From: Armatimonas rosea | GTDB lineage: Bacteria > Armatimonadota > Armatimonadia > Armatimonadales > Armatimonadaceae | Assembly (NCBI RefSeq): GCF_014202505.1 | Contig: NZ_JACHGW010000001.1 | Location: 930,001-994,000, forward strand | Length of the DNA: 64,000 bases | Direction: 5' to 3' | Part shown: positions 7,829 through 16,140 of the stretch, piece by piece | Layout: each line of letters begins with the position of its first letter | How positions within the stretch are numbered: position 1 is the first letter of the stretch | Translations under genes and position numbers: made by a program | The notes under the pieces: generated by a model | The model's input: only the letters and a program-made list of their open reading frames with translations | What the model was told of the DNA's origin: nothing | Databases searched by the model: none

Positions 7829-9591
7829 CGCGAGGCTCCTTGTAGCATGCGGCTGAGCAGAGGGAAGAGACGGGCGAACTCACTGCTGGGTGTCGCGGCG
7901 AGCGCCTGCGGGCTCCCGCTCTCCACAATCTTGCCCTCTGCAAGAACGTAGACCGTGCTAGCGCGAGTCACCACGGGCCCCTCGTGGGAGATGTCGATAA
8001 TGGTCCAGGGGTTCTCGGGGGCAAAGAGGCCATCGAGAATCGCGAGCGTGGTGTTCTCATCCAGTCCCGTGAAGGCCTCGTCGAAGATGAGCAGCTCGGG
8101 CCTGTCCACAATGGCACGGGCGATCAGCAGGCGCTGCGCCTGGCCGCGGGAGAGGTTGCCACCGCCGGGGACGAGCCGTGTCTGGAGGCCCTCAGGGAGC
8201 GCGGCGATCTCCGTGGTGCACTGCGCCAGCTCGATCGCCCAGCGCACCTGCTCCGCCGAGATGCCGGGCCGCCCCATCCGAATGTTCTCCTCGATCGTCC
8301 CCTCGAAGATCGCGTCTTCGTCGGACATCACGTTCACCAGCTCACGCAGTCGGCTCAGCGATGCCCCCCGAAGCTCGACCCCATTGATCTCCAGCAGGCC
8401 GAACGAGGGTTCCTCTAGCCCGCCGAGGAGCGCCGCGAGGGTGGACTTGCCCGCCCCGCTCGCCCCGACCAGGCTGATACGCTCACCGGGCTCCAGGCTC
8501 AGGTTGAGCCCGGATAGCACCTCACGGCCACCGGGGTAGGTAAAGTGCACATCACGCAGGACCACCTGTGCGCCGCCGGTTGCGGAGGAGGGAATCTCGT
8601 GCCCGCCCTCGCGCTCGGTCTCCAGGTCGGTGAGGTAGCCGGTCTTATCGAGGCCCGTGAGCAAGTCGTAGAGGGTCTCGGCCTGGCGCAGGAGCTTGTC
8701 GGTGGCCTTGACAATATTGGCGACAATGAGCTGTGCGGCGATCAGCTGCCCCAGGGTGAGCTCGCGCTGCACCACCAGGTAGCCCCCGATGGCCAGCACC
8801 CCCGCCGTGGCCAGCGCCGAGAAGAGCTGGCTTCCCGCCTCTTGCCGGAAGGTCACCGCAAAGTGCCGACGTCGCTCCCGAAGCCAGGCCGAGACATGGT
8901 TTTCAGCGTGAGAGAGCAGGAAATCGGGGTTGCTGTGGAGCTTGAAGCTTCGCTGGCAGCGCGCCAGCTCCTCCAGCCAGCCCGCCAGGTGGTACTTCTC
9001 CGCCGACTCTGCCAGGCTCGTGCGGAGCCCGTTGATCCCCAGCGGGAAGATCACAAACCCCACCGTCAGCAAGACCAAGACATCAAAGCCCAGCAGCAGG
9101 CCGCTCTTGTCGTAGAAGGCCAGGATGATCAGCCCCACCACGGCCTGAAGCGCCGCCGCGAGGCCGTCGAGGAGGATCTTCGCCAGCGATTTTTGGATCG
9201 TCAGGATATCGAAGAAGCGGTTGGCCAGCTCGGGGGCGTAGGTGCCGTAGAGGGCGCGCGATGTGCTGTGGATCAGGTTGCGTGCGATCTTCAGGGCCGA
9301 GCGGGCAAAGAGCCGCTGCTGGAGCGTCTCGACCAGCGAGAGCTGCAAGAGCGAGAGCCAGCCCGCCGCGAGCAGACCTAGTAGCACCAGGAGCGAGAGC
9401 ACGACCAGCGGCTGGACCGTACTGGCCGCCACGGAGTTGACCAGCGACTGGACCGCCAGGGGCATCGCCAGCCCGAGGAGGCCGGTGACAACGGTGTAGA
9501 CACAGAGGACGCCCAGGTCGCTCTTGTCCTCGCTGAGGAGGGTGAGCAGGCGTGCGGTGGGGGTGGGGTGGTGGTGGTGGGAGCTTGCCAT
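7825..9591 (-). CDS. ABC exporter, fused permease and ATPase (type I secretion-like, no peptidase domain)
   Basis: 588 residues. After a His-rich N-terminus (SSHHHHPTPTA), about six transmembrane helices span residues 25-310. The nucleotide-binding domain follows: Walker A GASGAGKST, signature NLSRGQAQR (R replaces the usual second G), Walker B ELLIFDEAFTGLD and switch histidine DISHEG. There is no C39 peptidase domain and no kinase-like insert. Four-nt overlap with hlyD and a 3-nt gap after tolC indicate one operon. It probably exports a peptide, protein or lipid across the envelope through the HlyD/TolC pair. Confidence 0.92.
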   Translation of the reverse strand: MASSHHHHPTPTARLLTLLSEDKSDLGVLCVYTVVTGLLGLAMPLAVQSLVNSVAASTVQPLVVLSLLVLLGLLAAGWLSLLQLSLVETLQQRLFARSALKIARNLIHSTSRALYGTYAPELANRFFDILTIQKSLAKILLDGLAAALQAVVGLIILAFYDKSGLLLGFDVLVLLTVGFVIFPLGINGLRTSLAESAEKYHLAGWLEELARCQRSFKLHSNPDFLLSHAENHVSAWLRERRRHFAVTFRQEAGSQLFSALATAGVLAIGGYLVVQRELTLGQLIAAQLIVANIVKATDKLLRQAETLYDLLTGLDKTGYLTDLETEREGGHEIPSSATGGAQVVLRDVHFTYPGGREVLSGLNLSLEPGERISLVGASGAGKSTLAALLGGLEEPSFGLLEINGVELRGASLSRLRELVNVMSDEDAIFEGTIEENIRMGRPGISAEQVRWAIELAQCTTEIAALPEGLQTRLVPGGGNLSRGQAQRLLIARAIVDRPELLIFDEAFTGLDENTTLAILDGLFAPENPWTIIDISHEGPVVTRASTVYVLAEGKIVESGSPQALAATPSSEFARLFPLLSRMLQGASR

Positions 9592-9594
9592 ATC

Positions 9595-10938
9595 TTAAAA
9601 TCCCATCTGCGCGGCGCGGAAAGCGGCTTGTGCCTGGGCGTACTCGACCTGGATATCGATCACGAGGCTCGCGGCCTCCGCGGTTGCTTGCTCACGCTGG
9701 TTGACCAGAAAGAGCGTCCCAAGGCCCGCCTGAAAGAGCTTGAGCTCGCCCTCTTCGACCTTCTTGGTTTTTTCGTACCGCTCCTGGGCCGCGACAAAGC
9801 GCTCATGGGCACGCTGGAGGGCGCTGGTGGCATCGCGGACCTCGAGCTCGATCGTCCGCTGGAGCAGCTCGGCCTCACGGGTGAGCTTTTGCTCTTTCTG
9901 CCGCGCCTCTTCCCGGCGGCCTTTCGCATCGTTTTGGTAGAGCGGGATCGAGGCGGTGACCCCGAACTTATACGTCCCGCCCACGCCCTTGTCGCCGAGG
10001 TCCGTGCCAGGGGAGAAGACAAGATCCACCGATGGTTTCAGGTCGTTCTGGGCCAGGCGGCCGTCGATACGGACGCTCTCGGTCTGTAGGGCGACCAGCT
10101 TGAGCTCGGGGCGCTGCTCCTGGGCACGGGCGAGCGCCTCGGGGAGGGCTTGGGGCGCAAGGGGCGTGGGGAGCTCAAGAGCCGTGGGAGCCAGGCTGCG
10201 GGGATCGGAGCCGTCCCAGGCGAACTTGCTCAGCTTGAGCGCCGCTTTCTCCACATCGCGCTGGGCCTTGATCTGGTTGGCGCGCCGCCGCTCGACCTCC
10301 GCCTCCGCCTCGGTGATCGTGATCGCGGCTTGGAGGCCCTTCTCCAGCTCCTTCTTGAGCCCGGTGGCGCGGAACACCCCAACATCGAGGAGCTTCTGGG
10401 CGACCTGGAGCTTCTGCACCGCGCCTGCCCAGTCGAAGTAGGCCTGGGCGGCCTCCAGGAGCGTGCTCTGGCGGAGTCCGGCGACACTCACGGTCGCGGC
10501 GGGCTCGGCGAGGCGTGCCTGGGAGAGGCCCGCCGCCTTCTCGTTGATCCCACCGCCCCGCGCCAGCGGGTAGCGCGCATAGAGAAAGTAGCTACCGTCG
10601 CTGCCGGTCGCCGAGCTGGGGGACTTCACGGAGCCCGCGTTCCAGGTTCGGCCCGCCGCCAGCTTCAGGCCGTAGGGAGTCGCCACCTCGACACCGAGCT
10701 CGTTGCTGGCACCCGCAGCGGCCTTCCCGCGCGACGACGCACTGTTGTAGCGCAGCGACTCCGTGCCAAGGCTGAGCTGGGGATCGAACGCCCCTTCCTT
10801 GGCCTGGCGCTTCGCCGAGACCGCGAGGCGCTCCGCCTCCGCGCCGATGAGCTTGGGAAAGCGCTGCTCCACCTGCGCGAGAAACTGATCGAGGGAGAGA
10901 GTTGGGGGCTGGGCAGCCGTCACAAGAGCAAGTAGCAT
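9595..10938 (-). CDS. TolC-family outer-membrane efflux protein
   Basis: 447 residues from ATG 10938 (MLLALVTAAQPPTLSLDQF). The short hydrophobic start is a minimal signal peptide. Two outer-membrane-efflux repeats (about residues 30-220 and 240-440) have the usual alternating coiled-coil and barrel segments, for example AAQAYFDWAGAVQKLQVAQ and EQERAT-like helices near the end. The frame stays open upstream to 11253, but that part overlaps the SARP gene and has no TolC features. It forms the outer-membrane exit for the downstream ABC and HlyD genes. A TCGTGATA motif upstream (10963-10970) resembles those at 47333-47383. Confidence 0.9.
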   Translation of the reverse strand: MLLALVTAAQPPTLSLDQFLAQVEQRFPKLIGAEAERLAVSAKRQAKEGAFDPQLSLGTESLRYNSASSRGKAAAGASNELGVEVATPYGLKLAAGRTWNAGSVKSPSSATGSDGSYFLYARYPLARGGGINEKAAGLSQARLAEPAATVSVAGLRQSTLLEAAQAYFDWAGAVQKLQVAQKLLDVGVFRATGLKKELEKGLQAAITITEAEAEVERRRANQIKAQRDVEKAALKLSKFAWDGSDPRSLAPTALELPTPLAPQALPEALARAQEQRPELKLVALQTESVRIDGRLAQNDLKPSVDLVFSPGTDLGDKGVGGTYKFGVTASIPLYQNDAKGRREEARQKEQKLTREAELLQRTIELEVRDATSALQRAHERFVAAQERYEKTKKVEEGELKLFQAGLGTLFLVNQREQATAEAASLVIDIQVEYAQAQAAFRAAQMGF

Positions 10939-10994
10939 CGGATTAAATATACGACAATTTTTTCGTGATAGTTCCCGACTTTTTTGGTCGGTGA

Positions 10995-13900
10995 TTATTT
11001 TTTGGGCTCCAGCCGCTCTTGTGCGGTGCGTGCCAGCTTCTCTCCCACACGGTCCTCCGCACGCCGGGCACGGGCGAGCACGGCCTCGTAGCCCCGCCGA
11101 GCGGTGCTGGCGTGGCCCTGTTCCTGTGCGAGCTGCGCAAGCCCAAGGGAGGCGTAGGCGAACCACTCGATAGAGACCGCTGTCTCGCCCAGGGTGCAGA
11201 TGGTCTGGAACTCTCGCTCTGCTAGGGAGAGCTGGCCCTGCGCGAGCCAACATAGCCCTCGGCTCAGGCGCGCCTCGGGGATGGTCACGAGGGGGGCGAG
11301 CACGGCAAAGGCGTCCTCCTGCCTACCGCGACGGCGCAGGCACTCGGCGAGAAAGACCCCGCGCTGCTCATTTTCCTCCTGATAGAGCGTGCTCTCCTTG
11401 CCCAAGAGCCGCCGTGCCTCTGCCTCCGCCCGCTCCAGATCGCCCTCGTCGATATAGGTCCAAGCGGCGAGCCGTCTTAGGACGGTCTCGGTCTGGGGGT
11501 CGCCCAGCCAGCGGAAGCGTGCTGCGGCATCGAGCAAGCAGGCACGCGCCTCCTCGGGGGTATCCTGGCGCATTAAAACACAGCCCTCGAAGAGCGTGGT
11601 GCGTGCTCGGTAGGTAGGGTCGAGGATCTCCAGCTCGGGAGCGAGGGCGGCACGGAGACGTAGAGCCTGCCCAAACCAGCGTGTAAACTTGGCAAAGCAG
11701 AGCCCATTGACAAGCACTTGCCGCGCCGCCTCTTCGTTGCCCAGGCTCCGGTGACCCTGCGCCGCCGCCAGAATCGCTGCCTCTGCCGCCTCCGGCTGGT
11801 CGGTTCGAAAGAGAATTCGCGCAAGCTGGAGCCGCGCATCCGCGACACTCTCGGGCTGGCTCTGGTCTTCGTAGAGGGCGATGGCACGCTCAAAGAGGAG
11901 CACGGCATTTTGAGGGTCCCCCTGGAGCTGATGGAGAAAAGCCAGGGCCTTGAGGGTGGTGGGGCGTGCGGGCTCTTTACTGCGTAGCTCTTCGATGCGC
12001 CGCTGAGCGCCCTCCAGCTCTTCCGGGAGAGCCGCTAGGAGAGCGGGGTCGGCGCTGCGGCGAACCCGGTTGACATAGCTCTGGAGAAGCTGTACCCCCC
12101 CGAGGGGATTTTCCTGAGAGAGGGCGAGCTCAAAGGCTGTCCAGAGCGGCGTGCGCGCCTCGGTGTTTCGTCCCTGAAAGAAGGCCAAGAGGCTGGTGAG
12201 ATGCAGAAGTGAGCTGGTGGGCGGGGCGAGAGTCGTCGCCTTCACGAGCCACTCCTGTGCGCGGTCGATCGCGCCCAGCTCCAGCTGAAGCCAGGCGACT
12301 GCCTCGCCAAGGTCTTGCTGGAGGGTGGGGTTTTGGGTGAGGGTGAGGCCGCGCTTGAGCAACCCCTCGGCTTCCCGGTGCCGGCGGGCATCGTGGAGGT
12401 AGGCAGCATGGCTCCAGGCGAGGTGGGCGGCGAGCTCGGTCTCCCCGGCGCTCTCGGCCCAGGCAAACGCGGCGGCACGGTCCTCGGCGCACTCCCAGAG
12501 GCGGCGCTCGGCGGCGGGAATCCCTTGGTGGATCTGTCGGAGGGCCTCCTCGGCGAGGCGGGCCTGGTACTGGGCATGACGAATCCGGGCTGCCCTCTCG
12601 CGGCTTGGCGCACTTGCCAGACCCTCGGAGGCAAAGTCACGCACGGGCTGAAGAAAGGTCCAGCCGGTCTGGCGGGCGACGAGCAGCGAGGCGTGGTGCA
12701 GCGCCTCGAGGATATCGAGGCACTCGTGGCCGGGCTCCAGCACCGCCTCGGCATCGTCGAGGCGAAAGGGCCCCACAAAGACGGAGAGAGCCTCCAGCCC
12801 GGCACGCTCCTGGGGCTCCAGCAGGGTACACGAGTCCTCAAGGACAGCCCGGAGGGAGCGCTGGCGCTCGGGGAGGTCTAGGTCCGCGCCAGAGAGAAGG
12901 CGCAGGGGGACGGCAAGGCGCTCGAGGAGCTGTGCGGGCGAGAGCAGCGCGACCCGTGCCGCAGCGAGCTCGATGGCGAGCGGGAGCCCGGCAAGCCGCT
13001 GGCAGATCGCCGCGATGGTCTCGGACTCGTCGGTGCGTAGCGTGACTCCGACTGCCTCGGCGCGCTCGTAAAAGAGGGCTTGCGCCTCCGTGCTATCCAG
13101 GGGCTCTAGGCGCAGCACCCGCTCCCCGCGCAGGCGCAGGGGCTCTCGGCTAGTGACCAAAAACCGGGCGCGCTGGCTGGGCTGGAGTAGCTGGGCCAGC
13201 GCATTGCGGAGGCTCGCCAAGACGGGCTCCCCGTTGTCGAGAACCAGCAAGAGCTCCGACTCCTGGACCCGCTCTTGGAGACGGGTCAGGGCATCTGCAC
13301 CCGCCACGCCCACCGCACGAAAGAGTGCCTCCAAGACCGCCTCGGGCGGTGCGGTGCGCGGCAGGGGAGTCAGGTCCACAAAGACAGCCGAGGGCCAGCC
13401 CTGTGTCGCGGCGACCGCGAGCCGGGTCTTGCCGATCCCCCCCATCCCCACGAGCGTGGTGAGCGGAGCGCTCTGCAGGAGCTCCTTGAGCCGCGCCTGC
13501 TCCGGGGCGCGGCCTCGGAGGGGGGTGAAGAAGTGGGGGAAGTGCCGCAGGCCCGCGGAGGTGGTCGGTGCGGTGCTCACCTCGCTGTGCGCCAGTGCGG
13601 GCTGTGGGAGGCGGCGAGGGGTGCTCGCCAGGGTCTGCAGGAGGCTCAGGGTCTGTGGGTCCGGGCCGAGATGGGTGGCCTCGTGCAGGCGGACACGGAA
13701 GTCACGGAAAGCCCGCAGAGCAGCCGGGTAGTCGCCCCCGTCGGTGAGGGCCTGGTAGAGGAGGCGCTGGACCGACTCCCGGAGCGGGTCGATCTTCTCT
13801 GCCCGCCGCCCCAGTGCCAGTGCCCGCGTGGTGTCGCCGCTCTCCAGCGCCCGGCGTGCTAGGAGCTCTAAGACGGCTTGTGCATTTTCTTCCCGAAGCT

Positions 13901-14345
13901 GGCGCTCACGCAGGACCCAGTCCTCGGGGGAGCCCTCCAAGAACGGCCCTCGGTAGAGACTCGCGGCCCACTCCGCCTGCACGAGGTCCCCCGACTTTTC
14001 CCAGCGGGTAATGGCAGCGTCAAAGGCGACCGTATCGCAGAAGACCTCTCCCGCGAGAGAGAGCTGGAGGGTGCCCCGGCGCGGGGTGCTCAGGCGCTCT
14101 GACTCGCTGCCCAAGGCGGTGCGGAGATCGCCCAGGGTCTTGCGGAGGCTCTCTTGGCCGGCGGGGCCATCGCTCTCAGGCCAGAGGGTGCCAATGAGAA
14201 AGTCACGCTCGACCGCGGCTCCATTGCGCAGTGCGAGGAGTGCGAGGAGCTGCAGTCCCTTTCGGGAGCGCAGGCGCGGAAGCGGCTCTCCTTGGACACT
14301 GACCTGCGGTGGCCCGAAAAAGCGAAGCGAGAGCGATTCTGGCAC
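10995..14345 (-). CDS. SARP/BTAD transcriptional activator with NB-ARC-type ATPase and TPR domains
   Basis: About 1116 residues. An N-terminal OmpR-like winged helix (LRFFGPPQVSVQGEPL, then LLALLALRNGAAVERDFL) is followed by a bacterial transcriptional activation domain (about 110-260), a STAND ATPase with P-loop GMGGIGKTRLA, and about 500 residues of TPR-like repeats. This is the AfsR/SARP layout, in which the ATPase/TPR part gates DNA binding. Start choice: GTG 14345 (VPESLSLRFFG). The frame stays open to an ATG at 14459, inside the divergent prenyltransferase gene, which I reject. It reads towards tolC (56-nt gap), so it may control that exporter. Confidence 0.85.
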   Translation of the reverse strand: MPESLSLRFFGPPQVSVQGEPLPRLRSRKGLQLLALLALRNGAAVERDFLIGTLWPESDGPAGQESLRKTLGDLRTALGSESERLSTPRRGTLQLSLAGEVFCDTVAFDAAITRWEKSGDLVQAEWAASLYRGPFLEGSPEDWVLRERQLREENAQAVLELLARRALESGDTTRALALGRRAEKIDPLRESVQRLLYQALTDGGDYPAALRAFRDFRVRLHEATHLGPDPQTLSLLQTLASTPRRLPQPALAHSEVSTAPTTSAGLRHFPHFFTPLRGRAPEQARLKELLQSAPLTTLVGMGGIGKTRLAVAATQGWPSAVFVDLTPLPRTAPPEAVLEALFRAVGVAGADALTRLQERVQESELLLVLDNGEPVLASLRNALAQLLQPSQRARFLVTSREPLRLRGERVLRLEPLDSTEAQALFYERAEAVGVTLRTDESETIAAICQRLAGLPLAIELAAARVALLSPAQLLERLAVPLRLLSGADLDLPERQRSLRAVLEDSCTLLEPQERAGLEALSVFVGPFRLDDAEAVLEPGHECLDILEALHHASLLVARQTGWTFLQPVRDFASEGLASAPSRERAARIRHAQYQARLAEEALRQIHQGIPAAERRLWECAEDRAAAFAWAESAGETELAAHLAWSHAAYLHDARRHREAEGLLKRGLTLTQNPTLQQDLGEAVAWLQLELGAIDRAQEWLVKATTLAPPTSSLLHLTSLLAFFQGRNTEARTPLWTAFELALSQENPLGGVQLLQSYVNRVRRSADPALLAALPEELEGAQRRIEELRSKEPARPTTLKALAFLHQLQGDPQNAVLLFERAIALYEDQSQPESVADARLQLARILFRTDQPEAAEAAILAAAQGHRSLGNEEAARQVLVNGLCFAKFTRWFGQALRLRAALAPELEILDPTYRARTTLFEGCVLMRQDTPEEARACLLDAAARFRWLGDPQTETVLRRLAAWTYIDEGDLERAEAEARRLLGKESTLYQEENEQRGVFLAECLRRRGRQEDAFAVLAPLVTIPEARLSRGLCWLAQGQLSLAEREFQTICTLGETAVSIEWFAYASLGLAQLAQEQGHASTARRGYEAVLARARRAEDRVGEKLARTAQERLEPKK

Positions 14346-14412
14346 AGCCCTAGATTCGCGTTTGTCCCTAAAACTCCTGCCCTGCTGATACTCTAGACGA
14401 TAGAATGAGGGT

Positions 14413-15270
14413 ATGGGAAAGCTGCGGATCGTCCTAGAGATGATCAAGATCGAGCACACACTCTTTGCCCTCCCCTTTGCCTTGATGGGGGCGCTCCTGG
14501 CGGCACGGGGCCTCCCCGACGGCCGGACGCTCTTCTGGATCCTGGTGGCGATGGTGGGCGCACGCTCTGCCGCGATGGCCTTTAATCGCCTGGTGGACCG
14601 GGACTACGATGCGAAGAACCCGCGCACGGCGAGCCGCGCTCTCCCCGCGGGACTGGTCTCGGTGGGGTTTGTGAAGGGCTTTACCGCGCTGACCTCGCTC
14701 TTGCTCGTGGTCGCGGCCTGGCAGCTCAACCCGCTGGCGCTGGCGCTCTCCCCGGTGGCGCTGGGGGTTGTCTTTCTCTACTCCTACACCAAGCGCTTCA
14801 CCCACTGGTGCCACGCATTTTTAGGGCTCGCGCTGGCAGTTGCGCCCGTGGGGGCGTGGGTGGCGGTGCGCGGCGACCTGACCCTGGTCCCTCTGGCGCT
14901 GGGGGCGGCGGTGGTCTGCTGGCTGGTGGGCTTTGACACGATCTACGCGCTTCAGGACGCTGAGTTTGACCGGGGAGCGGGGCTGCACTCGCTACCCGTG
15001 CGCTTCGGGGCACGCACCGCGCTGGCGATTGGGCGAGCCAGTCACGCCCTGATGATCGTCCTCCTGCTCGCGCTGGGGCGGCTGGCAGGGCTGCACGGCT
15101 GGTACTTCACCGGAGTGGCCCTCGCCGCCGCCCTGATCGCCGCCGAGCACGCGCTGATCTCGCCCACGGACCTGAAGCGGCTCAATATCGCCTTCTTCAA
15201 TGTCAATATCGCGGTCTCGTCGGGCTTGCTTCTCTTTACCGCCCTCGATCTCTGGCTTAGCGCGGGGTAA
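14413..15270 (+). CDS. UbiA-family prenyltransferase (4-hydroxybenzoate or futalosine-pathway type)
   Basis: 285 residues, integral membrane with about eight helices. Two Asp-rich motifs typical of UbiA enzymes are present: NRLVDRDYDAKNPRT in the first loop and DTIYALQDAEFDRGAG in the second, which bind the Mg-prenyl diphosphate. It attaches a polyprenyl chain to an aromatic quinone precursor. In organisms with the futalosine pathway this family member is MqnP, which is possible here, but no other menaquinone gene is in view. ATG 14413 follows a weak GAGGGT ribosome site. The 3' end overlaps the convergent lipoprotein gene by 14 nt. Confidence 0.9.
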   Translation: MGKLRIVLEMIKIEHTLFALPFALMGALLAARGLPDGRTLFWILVAMVGARSAAMAFNRLVDRDYDAKNPRTASRALPAGLVSVGFVKGFTALTSLLLVVAAWQLNPLALALSPVALGVVFLYSYTKRFTHWCHAFLGLALAVAPVGAWVAVRGDLTLVPLALGAAVVCWLVGFDTIYALQDAEFDRGAGLHSLPVRFGARTALAIGRASHALMIVLLLALGRLAGLHGWYFTGVALAAALIAAEHALISPTDLKRLNIAFFNVNIAVSSGLLLFTALDLWLSAG

Positions 15271-16138
15271 GGTTGAAGTTGACCGTCAGCGGGTTGTTGG
15301 GATTGGCCAGCACCGCGGGCTTGGTCTCGCTGACATAGCCACCGGGAACTGCCTGGACCGCGTAGGTGCCCGCGGGGACAATGAAGAAGTAGTTGCCCGC
15401 GGTATCGGTGTTGATGGTCTCTAGCTGGATGCTGTCGCGTAGCAGAAAGACCGGCGCGTTGGGGATGGCGCTACTGTCGAGCGCCGAGGTCACCTTCCCG
15501 GAGATGGTCTTGAGGGGCGCGGGAGGATTGGGGTTGGGATCGACCTGGAGTGTCAGATCGCCTGCTTCATTGATCCCAAAGGCAACCGTGAGGTTCTTGG
15601 TGGCGATCTTGCTCCCCGAGCCGGCGGAGAGCTCCGCAGGGCCATCGGGGACGAGATCAATTAAGAAGGTGCCATCGGTGTTGCTAAAGCCGCTGATGCT
15701 CCCTTGAGCGGTATTGACCACCACAAAGGCGTTCTTCACGGGCTTACCGGTTTCGTCGAGCACGCGCCCCCGCACCTGCCCGATATTGATGTAGAGGGCA
15801 AGATCGGGGTTGGTGCCCGCGGCAAGCGATGGCTGAAACGCGACGGTCTGCGCGGGTTTGCCGGGGACGGTGATCGTGGCTGTGCTGGCTCCGATCACCG
15901 CGCCGGTGATCCGGAACGAGCCCACGAGGTTGGTGGAGCTCGCCTGAGCGCGTGCGGTGGTCACGGCCGAGGCGGTGCCGATCGTGACCGTCACCCCCTC
16001 CAAGGGGAGATCGGACTGGAGGGAGTCGTAGACAATCCCCTTGACCTGCGCCGCGTTGTTATCGTTACCCCCGCCGCCGCCACAGCCTGCCGCGAGAGAT
16101 GCCAGGGCGCTGAGCGCCAGAAAATTTCGTCGTGTCAT
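15257..16138 (-). CDS. Lipoprotein with carboxypeptidase-regulatory-like (CarboxypepD_reg) repeats
   Basis: 293 residues. The N-terminus TRRNFLALSALASLAAGC has a twin-arginine pair and a lipobox (LAAGC), then a Gly/Asn spacer. Three transthyretin-like beta-sandwich repeats follow, visible as VKGIVYDSLQSDLPLEGVTV, VRGRVLDETGKPVKNAFV and ISGKVTSALDSSAIPNAPVF. Such repeats are extracellular spacer or adhesion folds. The stop of the 1036-residue exported protein gene is upstream with a 2-nt gap, so the two are probably co-transcribed. Function unknown. Confidence 0.82.
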   Translation of the reverse strand: MTRRNFLALSALASLAAGCGGGGGNDNNAAQVKGIVYDSLQSDLPLEGVTVTIGTASAVTTARAQASSTNLVGSFRITGAVIGASTATITVPGKPAQTVAFQPSLAAGTNPDLALYINIGQVRGRVLDETGKPVKNAFVVVNTAQGSISGFSNTDGTFLIDLVPDGPAELSAGSGSKIATKNLTVAFGINEAGDLTLQVDPNPNPPAPLKTISGKVTSALDSSAIPNAPVFLLRDSIQLETINTDTAGNYFFIVPAGTYAVQAVPGGYVSETKPAVLANPNNPLTVNFNLTPR

Positions 16139-16140
16139 AG

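Noticed and set aside
14346-14459. Upstream extension of the SARP gene to ATG 14459
   Set aside because: It would start inside the divergent prenyltransferase gene; the family start lies near 14345.
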